Shown here: piece after piece, positions 41,849 to 50,469 of the stretch
Layout: the number at the start of each line of letters is the position of its first letter
Numbering within the stretch: the first letter of the stretch is position 1
Origin: JADJLQ01 sp044227925
GTDB lineage: Bacteria; Bacteroidota; Bacteroidia; Chitinophagales; Saprospiraceae
Length of the DNA: 64,000 nucleotides
Reading direction: 5' to 3'
Assembly: GCA_044227925.1 (NCBI GenBank)
Contig: JBGAVW010000019.1
Coordinates: 9,523-73,522 of the forward strand
Position numbers and translations under genes: made by a program
Notes under the pieces: model-generated
Seen by the model: only the letters and a program-made list of their open reading frames with translations
The model's database searches: none
What the model was told of the DNA's origin: nothing

Positions 41849-42070
41849 ATTACTAATTTTTATTTGCAATTTCAGCCATAATCCTAAATGCAACTCCAAG
41901 ATAATAAATTATCACCAATGTCTATATAATTTGGATTGGTCCTATTTGTTCATTTTTGTTAATTGTTCAATTGGAATTTAAGGTCCGGTTGGAAACAAAT
42001 ACTAAGGCTAGTGAAAGTCGTAAATAATAAATAAAATTCGGATTGCTTTTATAAAAAACCAATTAAAAGC

Positions 42071-43063
42071 TTATTCACTACCATATGCTACAAAATAATA
42101 CTCCCTATTTGTTTTAAAATAATTTTCAAATTCAGCTTCACTGATTGGTTTCTTGTCTTTGATAAAGGAAGGCAGAGTGGAGATGCTCAATCCAATTTCA
42201 GTAGTTATAAAATTATATAAATCACGAGAGTTGGTTCCATAATAGTCACTGGAACCTTTGCCAAATTCAAAAATAACCAGGGGCTTATCCCGTTTCAATA
42301 AATTTTTCGCCCCTTTTAAAACACCAAATTCCCCACCTTCGACATCAATTTTGATAAAGTGAATTTTTTCATGCAGCGGAATTATTTCATCCATCGTTTT
42401 TAACTCTATTTTTATTTCTTCTATTTCCGGATTGGCAATGTCATATCTTCTTTTTTTCAAACCACTGTATGCCGGAGCGTTTTTGACAAGTTGAAAAGTA
42501 CCTGCTCCACTTTTATCGGAAAGGGCATAAGGAAACACATTGGCTTTCTTATTGTATTTACTTGCCAATTTAGTATACAGATAGGGTATTGGTTCAAAAG
42601 CATAATGATTCCCATCCGGTGCATATGTAATCATTTCATCTAATATTTCACCTTTGTGACATCCGACATCAATACAATTGCTGTTTTTTTTGACATTTCT
42701 TCTAATTATTTCTGTTGTAAGTCTGTCGTACTTTAGGTTTCGGGTTAAATCCAAATGAAATAAAATAAATACTTTTCTAAGTACACCTTTAAACCAGGAC
42801 ATGAGTGCCTTGCTCATAAAGTCCGGTGGCACCATACCTCTTTTTGTTTCTAGAAACGAATAGATTGTAATCTCTTTCGAATTCATCGAAATCTGACGGG
42901 TACTTTCTTCCCTACCTTGGAAATAATCAGCTCGTGCTCTTACTATTGGTTGTTCCTGATTTATGGTATATGAAGTAAAACAGTCAGCTTGTAAATGCGT
43001 AGAGGTTGTAAAAAACAATATGGTAATAACGATAACATGCGCAGTAGTATATTTTAAATTCAT
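42071..43063 (-). CDS. FkbM family methyltransferase
   Basis: 330 residues if begun at 43063. The methyltransferase core starts around residue 88 (M-S-W-F-K-G-V-L-R-K). It has the SAM-binding C-I-D-V-G-C-H-K-G-E-I-L (~134-145), Y-A-F-E-P-I-P (~158-164), D-E-I and I-K-I-D-V-E-G-G-E (~242-250). The first ~26 residues look like a signal peptide, which is hard to reconcile with a SAM-dependent cytoplasmic enzyme; internal starts at 42817 or 42802 would remove it. Family members methylate sugars and polyketides. No glycosyltransferase neighbours. Confidence 0.82.
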   Translation of the reverse strand: MNLKYTTAHVIVITILFFTTSTHLQADCFTSYTINQEQPIVRARADYFQGREESTRQISMNSKEITIYSFLETKRGMVPPDFMSKALMSWFKGVLRKVFILFHLDLTRNLKYDRLTTEIIRRNVKKNSNCIDVGCHKGEILDEMITYAPDGNHYAFEPIPYLYTKLASKYNKKANVFPYALSDKSGAGTFQLVKNAPAYSGLKKRRYDIANPEIEEIKIELKTMDEIIPLHEKIHFIKIDVEGGEFGVLKGAKNLLKRDKPLVIFEFGKGSSDYYGTNSRDLYNFITTEIGLSISTLPSFIKDKKPISEAEFENYFKTNREYYFVAYGSE

Positions 43064-43254
43064 AAATCCCAGGTAGCTAGAAGTAAAAAGAAGAAAAGCA
43101 AAAAAAGCAGATCAGCTTACTTCTATTGATCAGACATTAATAGTAGCGTAGGTTAAAAGTACAACTTTTAGTAAGTATATAGATTGGGCTATGTTGGAAT
43201 GATTACGCAGATACAAGTGCTCATTAATAGGTATTTCAAGTTTCAAAGTGAGCA

Positions 43255-44280
43255 TCACCACTTCTCCAAGCCGAGTAATTTTTTACCCAACTCGCTTAGC
43301 TCAGCTACTCCATATTTAGTTTGTTCCCAGTTACGGGGATCACCCGGAAAAGCATATCCATCCGGGGCTATCCTGTTTTTCCATGAGTTGATGCGCCATT
43401 CACGCATGGCTTCGTTATTTTCTTCGGCAGGCATCATAGATATGTATTGGGCGATTCGCACTTTATCTTCTGACCTGTTTGCCCTGATGCCGTGTGGCTC
43501 GAGGCTGTTGAATATCAATAAATCGCCGGCTTCCAGTTTTACTTTATGAAAGTGATCTTCAAATCCGGATGTATCCGGTTGGAATCTATTGCGGTCCTGA
43601 GGTTGTGTGATTTTCCACGTATCATAGGTGCGATAGAGTTCGGGGATGCATTGAAAGCCACCCATATTTTCGTCAGTTTGATCGGCTAAGGCAAGCACGC
43701 CCTGCACATTTACCGGTTTGGTTTCCGGATCATAATCCCAATGAATAAATCCTTTGTATTCAAATCCTGGCCTGATGGGAAAGTTGAGGTTGGCCCTGTC
43801 GATGGTGACCCAAAGTTTTTCTGTGCCCCAGATATCCACGAAGGCATCGTATACCCGTTGCATCTGCCTGTTATTCCATAAGTATTGGTTATTATAACAT
43901 TCCACCATTCCGGTACCGGCAAGTTCTTTCATTTTCATTTCAGCCCTTGGAGCAGTATACCAGGTTGATGGATCATCAGGATTTTTTTCTTCAAATTCCC
44001 AGATGAATTTAGCCGTTGCCAATGCTTGTTCCCGTGGTATTGCATTTTTTATAATAACATATCCATTGTGAATCCAATGTTGCCAATCCTCTTCTGATAA
44101 TACCCGTAATGGTTTACCATTGGATCGGTCATTGAGTTTGACCGTACTGCTGGTAGCTGTAGAAGGATTGCCTGGTTTATCGAGGTGATTTTTATTGGGT
44201 ATCATGGTCGGAGCCATAGTCATATTAGCATTTTCCATACTTTTTTCTTTTAGAGTTTTGTAGTTACAAATCTCATTCAT
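43255..44280 (-). CDS. Phytanoyl-CoA dioxygenase family (PhyH) protein
   Basis: 341 residues. Fe(II)/2-oxoglutarate oxygenase with the iron triad H-W-D (F-I-H-W-D-Y-D, ~180-186) and the distal His in N-S-L-E-P-H-G-I-R-A-N-R (~263-274); the Arg binds 2-oxoglutarate. The first ~40 residues are low in conservation, and an in-frame ATG at 44238 could be the real start. The gene is divergent from an AraC regulator (44370), the usual sign of direct control. Substrate unknown; relatives hydroxylate small organic acids. Confidence 0.85.
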   Translation of the reverse strand: MNEICNYKTLKEKSMENANMTMAPTMIPNKNHLDKPGNPSTATSSTVKLNDRSNGKPLRVLSEEDWQHWIHNGYVIIKNAIPREQALATAKFIWEFEEKNPDDPSTWYTAPRAEMKMKELAGTGMVECYNNQYLWNNRQMQRVYDAFVDIWGTEKLWVTIDRANLNFPIRPGFEYKGFIHWDYDPETKPVNVQGVLALADQTDENMGGFQCIPELYRTYDTWKITQPQDRNRFQPDTSGFEDHFHKVKLEAGDLLIFNSLEPHGIRANRSEDKVRIAQYISMMPAEENNEAMREWRINSWKNRIAPDGYAFPGDPRNWEQTKYGVAELSELGKKLLGLEKW

Positions 44281-44352
44281 TTTATGTCAACACAGCAACA
44301 CGAATATTTGCCAGTATTTGTACAATATTGATTTATTTTTATTATAAATAGT

Positions 44353-44360
44353 TATTTTTG
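44353..44360 (+). promoter_or_regulatory. -7 element (TAnnTTTG) before the AraC gene at 44370
   Basis: TATTTTTG ends 9 bp before the ATG at 44370. It overlaps an in-frame TTG at 44358, which argues that the ATG is the true start. Tentative as a promoter. Confidence 0.35.
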
Positions 44361-44369
44361 AATATAATA

Positions 44370-45215
44370 ATGAAAATAACATTAGAAAATATATTTCCTG
44401 CTAAAAGGAATAGTTCTTTCAATTGGTTGATCAATCCAAAGTTAAATGATTTCTACATCTGGCATTTTCATCCCGAATACGAATTGGTGCTGATTGAAGC
44501 CAAACAAGGCACACGCCATGTAGGAGACCATATCGGAAAATTCAAGGATTTTGATTTGGTATTGATTGGCTCGAATATACCTCATCTCAATTTTGACTAT
44601 GGAATTAAAACGGCTTATGAAAAGACCGTACTTCATATGCATCCCCAATTTTTGGAAAATGCAACGGCTACATTGGAGCTGGCATCAATAGTACAATTAA
44701 TGGAAAAATCAAGATTTGGCCTGGTATTCGGTACAAAATCCTTTAAAAAAATATCACCCCTTTTTAAAAAAGCACACCGGCTCAGCTCTTTTGAACAATT
44801 TTTGGAAGTACTTAAAATTCTCAAAATACTTGCCGATACCAAAGATTACAAGCAGCTACACAAAAAAGAACCAACCAACCTGTACAACAAGAAGGAAACC
44901 GATCGCCTTACACGAATTAATCATTACATCAAAGAAAACTATACACAAAAAATTACATTAAATAAAGTGGCAGGCATAGCTCATTTAAATAATGCTGCTT
45001 TTTGCAGGTATTTTAAAAAAATGACTAAACTCACTTTTGTAGAATACTTAAATCATTTCAGGATAAATGAAGCCAAACGTTTATTGCTTACAGATAATAA
45101 TGTGAGCCAGACCTGTTATGCCTGTGGTTTTGAGAGTTTGTCTTATTTTAACCGCACATTTAAAAAGGTTACAGGTGAAAATCCATTGCATTATAAGCAA
45201 AGAATGAGCACCTAG
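44370..45215 (+). CDS. AraC family transcriptional regulator
   Basis: 281 residues from the ATG at 44370. An N-terminal cupin-like sensing domain (Y-I-W-H-F-H-P-E-Y-E-L-V-L-I, ~27-40) is followed by two helix-turn-helix units (K-I-T-L-N-K-V-A-G-I-A-H-L-N-N-A-A-F-C-R-Y-F-K and Q-T-C-Y-A-C-G-F-E-S-L-S-Y-F-N-R-T-F-K-K). Sugar-responsive regulators share this layout. It is divergent from the PhyH dioxygenase gene and precedes an APC permease, both likely targets (inference). Confidence 0.88.
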   Translation: MKITLENIFPAKRNSSFNWLINPKLNDFYIWHFHPEYELVLIEAKQGTRHVGDHIGKFKDFDLVLIGSNIPHLNFDYGIKTAYEKTVLHMHPQFLENATATLELASIVQLMEKSRFGLVFGTKSFKKISPLFKKAHRLSSFEQFLEVLKILKILADTKDYKQLHKKEPTNLYNKKETDRLTRINHYIKENYTQKITLNKVAGIAHLNNAAFCRYFKKMTKLTFVEYLNHFRINEAKRLLLTDNNVSQTCYACGFESLSYFNRTFKKVTGENPLHYKQRMST

Positions 45216-45322
45216 ACCTTGCATTTAAATAAAATCAACCGGCTTGCAATAAGTTACCTGTGGTATTGACCTGGCTGGATCATTCTATAATACTTACATA
45301 TTTTTTTACCTTCACCCGAATA

Positions 45323-46813
45323 ATGGATTTAGCTTCAAAAAAGAGCGCCGGTTTCAACCGTCAATTAGGATTATTGGGACTTACAGCCACAGGCATATGT
45401 TCTATGATAGGTGCCTCCATATTTATTATGCCCTTTATGATTCAGCGTAATGTACCAGGAATAGGTCCTTATGTACTACCCGCCTTTTTAGTTGCCGCAA
45501 TACCAGCTATACTGGCCGCCTTTGCTTATGCCGTTTTATCATCAGCCATGCCCAGAGCCGGTGGTAGCTATATTTATGTAAGCAGGGGCCTGCATCCTTA
45601 TTTGGGTTTTGTGGCCAGTTTTTCTCAATGGTTTGGACTTTCTATTGTCATAGGCGTGATTTGTTATATGATCATTCCCTTTTTCAGGGATCTTGCCCTG
45701 GCCGCAGGTTGGAACAATCTGGCGGTGTACTTTGAAACGGGTTGGATACGACTGATTCTTTCTCTTGCAGTTTTGTGGTTGTTTGTATGGATTAATATGA
45801 GAGGAATTAAGCTATATGAAAGGACATTAATCCCACTGATGATACTAATGTTTTCACTTGGTACAATAGTGATCATAGCCGGATTGAGATTTAATCACAG
45901 TGATTTCGAATCCGCTTTAGATGCAATGGATGGCCAGGTCATCAGTACAAAATCAACCAATTTTAATTTATTTACCTTTTTATCAGCTGCTGCCGTTTTA
46001 TTCGCAAGTTTTATTGGATTTGATTCGATAGCCCAGGCCGGAGGAGAAGCTAAAAATCCAGAGCGCCTTTTACCCCGAGCTATTGCTTTAGCCATCATTA
46101 TCGTTACCTCATTTTATTTTGTATTCACTTTTGCTGTGTATCATGCGATACCCTGGCAATACGTTGCAGATGAGGCTATGAAAAAAGATATTTCCGCTCC
46201 GGGTTTATTCAGCATACTATTGTCCCCGTTTTGGGGAATATTGATTTTATTGGGAGCCACCATTGCATTGATTAACGATCTTCCTGCCATGTTACTTTCT
46301 GTATCCAGGTTGTTATTTGCATGGTCAGAAGATGGTATTTTCCCTGCCTGGATTGCAAAGATCGATCCGGGGTCGAATACTCCTCGTACAGCATTAGTTT
46401 TAAGTGGAGTGCTGGCCTCCTGCGGCATTTTAGGGAGTCATTTTGCCGGAGACTTCTTCCTGGGAGTAGACATTATGGTGATGAGCATGCTGATCAATTT
46501 TTTATTAATGTGTATAACCCTTGTGAGCTTGCCCTTGGTAAACCCTATTATAACACAAAAAATAAAAATTCTTTTACCCGGAAGCGTTATGTCTATGATT
46601 GCCTGGGCAGGTATCGTCTTATTGCTCGGATTCTTAGTAATACATCTTTGGAAAGATCTTACATCCAGGGTATCGCATTGGTATTATCATTCTACTTATG
46701 TGTGGATTACGGTGGTGGGATTAGCTTCTTTGATCTATGGGTACCGGATAAGAATTCTAAAAAGAACAGGATCCGATTTTAAAAAACTTTTCAGTACATT
46801 ACCTAAAGAATAA
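45323..46813 (+). CDS. APC superfamily amino acid permease
   Basis: 496 residues from the ATG at 45323; 21 further in-frame codons upstream (from 45260) are unlike the family. About 12 hydrophobic helices. The first contains G-I-C-S-M-I-G-A-S-I-F, the usual substrate-binding G-S/A-G-I-F loop in variant form; P-R-A-G-G-S-Y-I-Y-V-S-R-G (~71-83) and F-I-G-F-D-S-I-A-Q-A-G-G-E-A-K-N-P-E-R-.-L-P-R-A-I (~214-239) are classic APC motifs. The substrate (an amino acid or polyamine) cannot be named. Confidence 0.92.
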   Translation: MDLASKKSAGFNRQLGLLGLTATGICSMIGASIFIMPFMIQRNVPGIGPYVLPAFLVAAIPAILAAFAYAVLSSAMPRAGGSYIYVSRGLHPYLGFVASFSQWFGLSIVIGVICYMIIPFFRDLALAAGWNNLAVYFETGWIRLILSLAVLWLFVWINMRGIKLYERTLIPLMILMFSLGTIVIIAGLRFNHSDFESALDAMDGQVISTKSTNFNLFTFLSAAAVLFASFIGFDSIAQAGGEAKNPERLLPRAIALAIIIVTSFYFVFTFAVYHAIPWQYVADEAMKKDISAPGLFSILLSPFWGILILLGATIALINDLPAMLLSVSRLLFAWSEDGIFPAWIAKIDPGSNTPRTALVLSGVLASCGILGSHFAGDFFLGVDIMVMSMLINFLLMCITLVSLPLVNPIITQKIKILLPGSVMSMIAWAGIVLLLGFLVIHLWKDLTSRVSHWYYHSTYVWITVVGLASLIYGYRIRILKRTGSDFKKLFSTLPKE

Positions 46814-46858
46814 TGCCAAAAATTTATTCTTACTCCGTCACACCTTGAAAATAATTTC

Positions 46859-47485
46859 ATGACCCACTACACCAGAAAGCAGGAAATAGTAAATGGCCTT
46901 ACAGCCGGTCCGGGTATTTTATTTGGTGTAAGTGGTATACCCGTACTGGTAGGTCTGGCTATCGCTCATAATAACATTCCTGGTATTATTGGATCCGGTA
47001 TTTATGGATTTTGCTTTTTGTTTTTATTCACGAGTTCTACGGTGTATCATTTTGTACAGGAGCCTGGACTTAAAAAATTATTCAGGATCATAGATCATAT
47101 CAGTATCTATTTTATGATTGCCGGTACCTATACCCCTTTTTTGCTGGTGTATATGAATAATACTTTTGGAATCAGCCTGCTGATTATACTATGGGTACTT
47201 ACTGCGCTGGGTATAGTTTTCAAAATTTATCTTACCGGCAGGTATGAATTCATCTCTACCCTGATGTATGTATTTATGGGATGGATCATGGTAGTAGGTG
47301 GAAAACAATTTTTACGTGATCTGCCTCCCACTGTTTTGATTTTGATAGTCTCTGGCGGACTTTTGTATACGGTGGGTGTATTGTTTTATCATAGAGACAG
47401 ACATACCTATTCACATGCTGTATGGCACTTATTTGTATTAGCAGCAGCCCTGTTTCATTTTGTGGCAGTGATGATGTCGATGTAG
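46859..47485 (+). CDS. Hemolysin III family (PAQR-type) membrane protein
   Basis: 208 residues with seven hydrophobic helices. Family marks: E-I-V-N-G-L-T-A-G-P-G (~9-19), S-S-T-V-Y-H (~59-64, metal-binding), D-H-I-S-I-Y-F-M-I-A-G-T-Y-T-P-F (~79-94), and H-A-V-W-H-L-F-V-L (~187-195). The three histidines and the Asp form the presumed zinc site of PAQR/hemolysin III proteins. Hemolytic activity is historical naming; physiological role in lipid or stress response is uncertain. Confidence 0.92.
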   Translation: MTHYTRKQEIVNGLTAGPGILFGVSGIPVLVGLAIAHNNIPGIIGSGIYGFCFLFLFTSSTVYHFVQEPGLKKLFRIIDHISIYFMIAGTYTPFLLVYMNNTFGISLLIILWVLTALGIVFKIYLTGRYEFISTLMYVFMGWIMVVGGKQFLRDLPPTVLILIVSGGLLYTVGVLFYHRDRHTYSHAVWHLFVLAAALFHFVAVMMSM

Positions 47486-47493
47486 AATTTTTT

Positions 47494-47510
47494 TAATTCA
47501 TTTTTATGGC
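47494..47510 (+). repeat. 17-bp direct repeat, copy 1
   Basis: TAATTCATTTTTATGGC, exactly repeated at 47697-47713. The pair brackets a 186-bp segment. Confidence 0.7.
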
Positions 47511-47662
47511 TAATTACCGCCAATGCTCAGCGGGATATCATGCATTTTAAAATGGCAGATCTTGTTACCACCGTCCGGATTGTCATAAAAATCAAAGATA
47601 AATACCTGTGGCGATTGTATATGTTGATTAAATAATGACCTGGCAAAATCAAAGTTGATCGT
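47510..47662 (-). pseudogene. Open frame of 51 codons between direct repeats (possible gene remnant)
   Basis: On the minus strand this frame runs from just after a TAA to a TAG and is protein-like (V-F-I-F-D-F-Y-D-N-P-D-G-G-N-K-I-C-H-F-K), but has no usable start before residue ~35. It fills most of the segment between the two 17-bp repeats. Family unknown. Chance cannot be excluded. Confidence 0.28.
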
Positions 47663-47696
47663 TTACCTTTATAATTCCTATTTTGTAAAATAAAAA

Positions 47697-47713
47697 TAAT
47701 TCATTTTTATGGC
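47697..47713 (+). repeat. 17-bp direct repeat, copy 2
   Basis: Second exact copy of TAATTCATTTTTATGGC, 18 bp before the start of the gene at 47731, so it could also contain part of its promoter. Confidence 0.7.
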
Positions 47714-47730
47714 CTATAATCCAAGCAGTC

Positions 47731-50469
47731 ATGAATAAGCTTTTACTAGCACTATTGGTGTTTCTAACTGATAGCATTTCCTCGCAATCACTTATCATCA
47801 CTGAAAATTTATCCATAGCAAAATACGTATCTCCATACAAAGGAGAATTTACTTTTGTTTCTATTCCTTTATTTTCTTATGAATCCAATAAAAAAGTATA
47901 TACATCAACAGTACATGATCCACGGGTCACCATTTCGCTAACCGACACCAGTACCGCTGCAGCACAAAGCTTCATCATTACAATTAAGAATACATCTTCG
48001 GATACTGTTTCCATTCGAAATATCATTCCACTGGGAGCAGATCCACATCAGGTCTATATCACCGGTATGGGTGATCACCCTCTTTCGAGGACCCAATTGA
48101 TCTTACCGGGTTTTTCACCTGTAAATATCATAGTACCTGATAATGCCTGGAATATGGGTTGGCGATCACACCAATTAGATGATAGCATGGGCATGCATCT
48201 GTTGGCAAGAAGACTCAGATGGTCTCAGGCTATTCGAAGCCGCTTTGAAACCACGTTATTACCGTCCGGTACTGTCTCGTATATTTTTTATTTAGACGAA
48301 TACCGGGGTGACTGGAGATCAGGTTTACAACAGTGTTTTCAAACAAAAAAGGTATACGACCTGGACACTTTTGATGATTCCATGTACAAAAGAAAAGATC
48401 TGCAATGGATACAAACGGCTAAGATGATCCATCTCTTCATGGCGTGGGACAGCCGTATTTATGACCGGAACAAAAAGAAATATGTATTGGATGAGTTTAT
48501 CCTTAAAAGCAATACACTCTATGGCAAGGATGATATCATTGGGCTTTGGCCTACCTGGCCTGCTCTGGGAATAGATCAACGTAATCAATGGGATATGTAT
48601 CGTGATTTACCGGGTGGACTCACATCCGTAAAATCACTTTCAGATCAGTGTCATAAGCATGGAATCAAATTCTTTCTATGTTATAATCCCTGGGATGAGA
48701 GTACCCGAAAAGAAGATCATCTTAAAGGCATGTCAGAACTCATACGAAATACCAATGCAGATGGTGTAGTACTTGATACACGTGGAAGCAGCAGTAAAGA
48801 ATTACAAGATGCTGCAGATGCAGTGAAACCCGGTGTGATCATGTACAGTGAAGGTATGGCCGTACCGAAAGATATGGAATCAATCATCTCCGGCAGGGTG
48901 CACAATGCATTGTACTACCCACCAGTATTAAACTTAAATAAAATGATCCGGCCCGACTTTGGTATTTTCAGGGTGGCCGAAGTATACAAAGAGCCTATCC
49001 GAAGGGAAATCAATACATCGGTATTCAATGGATACGGAATAGAATTTAATGTATTTCATCCAGGGAATAGGAATGATGAAAATGAAACCTATACTTATCT
49101 GGGTAAAGCATTGCGTGTACTGAGAGAACATTCTGCTAATTTCTCAAATTTTGACTGGAAGCCGTTGATTCCATCCACTAAGGATAAAATATGGATTAAT
49201 TATTGGCCCGGAAATCAAAAAGATATTTATACTATTTATTGTTCAGATCCTGCTGGAAACAGTGGCCATTTATTTAAACCTGTAAAATCATGTCATCACT
49301 ATATAGATGTATTCAACCATGTGGAAATAAATAGGTTAATGGATAACCTGGAAATAGACCTGGCTTCATTTGATACCAAATATATTGGCACAAATAATGA
49401 AGGAAGCATTGCAGTCATAGCCGGATTCGATACACTATTGTCCATTACCTTGGATGGCGATGAACTTAGTACTGACGCATCCAAAGGAACAAAAATAAAA
49501 ATCTGGGCCGGGGATCCTTCTTATGCAAAAACCCCTATAGAATTGTCTACAAAAAGACATATCACAGACCTTACTGAAACTTTCAAAGGGTATGAAGGGG
49601 AATACATCATCCAGTTATTTGAAGGCACAGAATTAATAGATGAAAGAATTGTTTCTATTCCCGCCGGCACTCCCAGGTTAATTTCTACATCGAATCTGGT
49701 ATCCAAAGGCAGTATAGAAAATATGGTACTGATACCTGCTGACACATTTCGTTTTTATTCAAAACATGGTGATGAATTCATACCCTATTCGGATCATTTG
49801 GAAGGAAAAAAACTGCATATGCACCCCTTTTATATGGACAAATACCCGGTGACCAATAAAGCATTTTCTGAATTTCTTAGAAAATCCAATTATAAACCTA
49901 AGAATAAAATCAATTTTCTCAAACATTGGCCAAATGGAACATTGCCATCTGAGCTCGAAAACCATCCGGTAATATATATTTCCTATGAAGATGCACAAGC
50001 CTATGCAGCATGGACCGGAAAGCGATTGCCTACTGAAATCGAATGGCAATATGCGGCTCAGACATCTAAGCGATATGCATGGCCCTGGGGTAATGCAAAT
50101 ACAATATCACAAAAATCTGAGATTATAAATGAAACACTTACACATTATACTATCGAAGGCATAGACAGTAACCTGGTCAATATCGGAAACAAGCCGTTGG
50201 ATCCTGTGGGCACGAGACCGAAATCTGCCAATCCATATGGATTAGAAGATCTGGTCGGTTCGGTATGGCAAATGACTAATGATGTATATCAATCAGGAAA
50301 ATATAAATACAGTATACTCAAAGGAGGTAGTTATTATAAACCTACCGATTCGTGGTGGTATGTGCAGGGCGGACCCCAGGAATTTTCATGGCGTCAAATG
50401 CTACTCAGGGTAGATGAAGGATTTGAACGGAAGAGTACGGTGGGATTCCGATGTGTACGAGATAAATGA
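47731..50469 (+). CDS. Secreted TIM-barrel glycosidase-like protein fused to a formylglycine-enzyme-like domain
   Basis: 912 residues with a signal peptide. Residues ~30-210 form a beta-sandwich; ~215-500 resemble an alpha-galactosidase-like TIM barrel (I-K-F-F-L-C-Y-N-P-W-D-E, A-D-G-V-V-L-D-T-R-G, which would carry the nucleophile Asp); ~505-660 is another beta-domain. Residues ~670-912 are an FGE/SUMF1-type domain (M-V-L-I-P-A, F-Y-M-D-K-Y-P-V-T-N-K-A-F, R-L-P-T-E-I-E-W-Q-Y-A-A, G-L-E-D-L-V-G-S-V-W, L-K-G-G-S, G-F-R-C-V). The catalytic cysteines of true formylglycine enzymes are absent, so that domain probably binds ligand. Substrate unknown. Confidence 0.75.
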   Translation: MNKLLLALLVFLTDSISSQSLIITENLSIAKYVSPYKGEFTFVSIPLFSYESNKKVYTSTVHDPRVTISLTDTSTAAAQSFIITIKNTSSDTVSIRNIIPLGADPHQVYITGMGDHPLSRTQLILPGFSPVNIIVPDNAWNMGWRSHQLDDSMGMHLLARRLRWSQAIRSRFETTLLPSGTVSYIFYLDEYRGDWRSGLQQCFQTKKVYDLDTFDDSMYKRKDLQWIQTAKMIHLFMAWDSRIYDRNKKKYVLDEFILKSNTLYGKDDIIGLWPTWPALGIDQRNQWDMYRDLPGGLTSVKSLSDQCHKHGIKFFLCYNPWDESTRKEDHLKGMSELIRNTNADGVVLDTRGSSSKELQDAADAVKPGVIMYSEGMAVPKDMESIISGRVHNALYYPPVLNLNKMIRPDFGIFRVAEVYKEPIRREINTSVFNGYGIEFNVFHPGNRNDENETYTYLGKALRVLREHSANFSNFDWKPLIPSTKDKIWINYWPGNQKDIYTIYCSDPAGNSGHLFKPVKSCHHYIDVFNHVEINRLMDNLEIDLASFDTKYIGTNNEGSIAVIAGFDTLLSITLDGDELSTDASKGTKIKIWAGDPSYAKTPIELSTKRHITDLTETFKGYEGEYIIQLFEGTELIDERIVSIPAGTPRLISTSNLVSKGSIENMVLIPADTFRFYSKHGDEFIPYSDHLEGKKLHMHPFYMDKYPVTNKAFSEFLRKSNYKPKNKINFLKHWPNGTLPSELENHPVIYISYEDAQAYAAWTGKRLPTEIEWQYAAQTSKRYAWPWGNANTISQKSEIINETLTHYTIEGIDSNLVNIGNKPLDPVGTRPKSANPYGLEDLVGSVWQMTNDVYQSGKYKYSILKGGSYYKPTDSWWYVQGGPQEFSWRQMLLRVDEGFERKSTVGFRCVRDK

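Noticed and set aside
45267..45290. TTGACC ... TATAAT resembling an E. coli promoter before the APC permease gene
   Set aside because: Spacing is only about 14 bp and the housekeeping sigma of this phylum uses a different consensus.
46321..46782. 153-codon open frame, plus strand
   Set aside because: Shadow in another frame of the APC permease gene.
47731..50469. True formylglycine-generating enzyme that would activate the sulfatases
   Set aside because: The catalytic cysteine pair is absent and the protein is secreted as a fusion.
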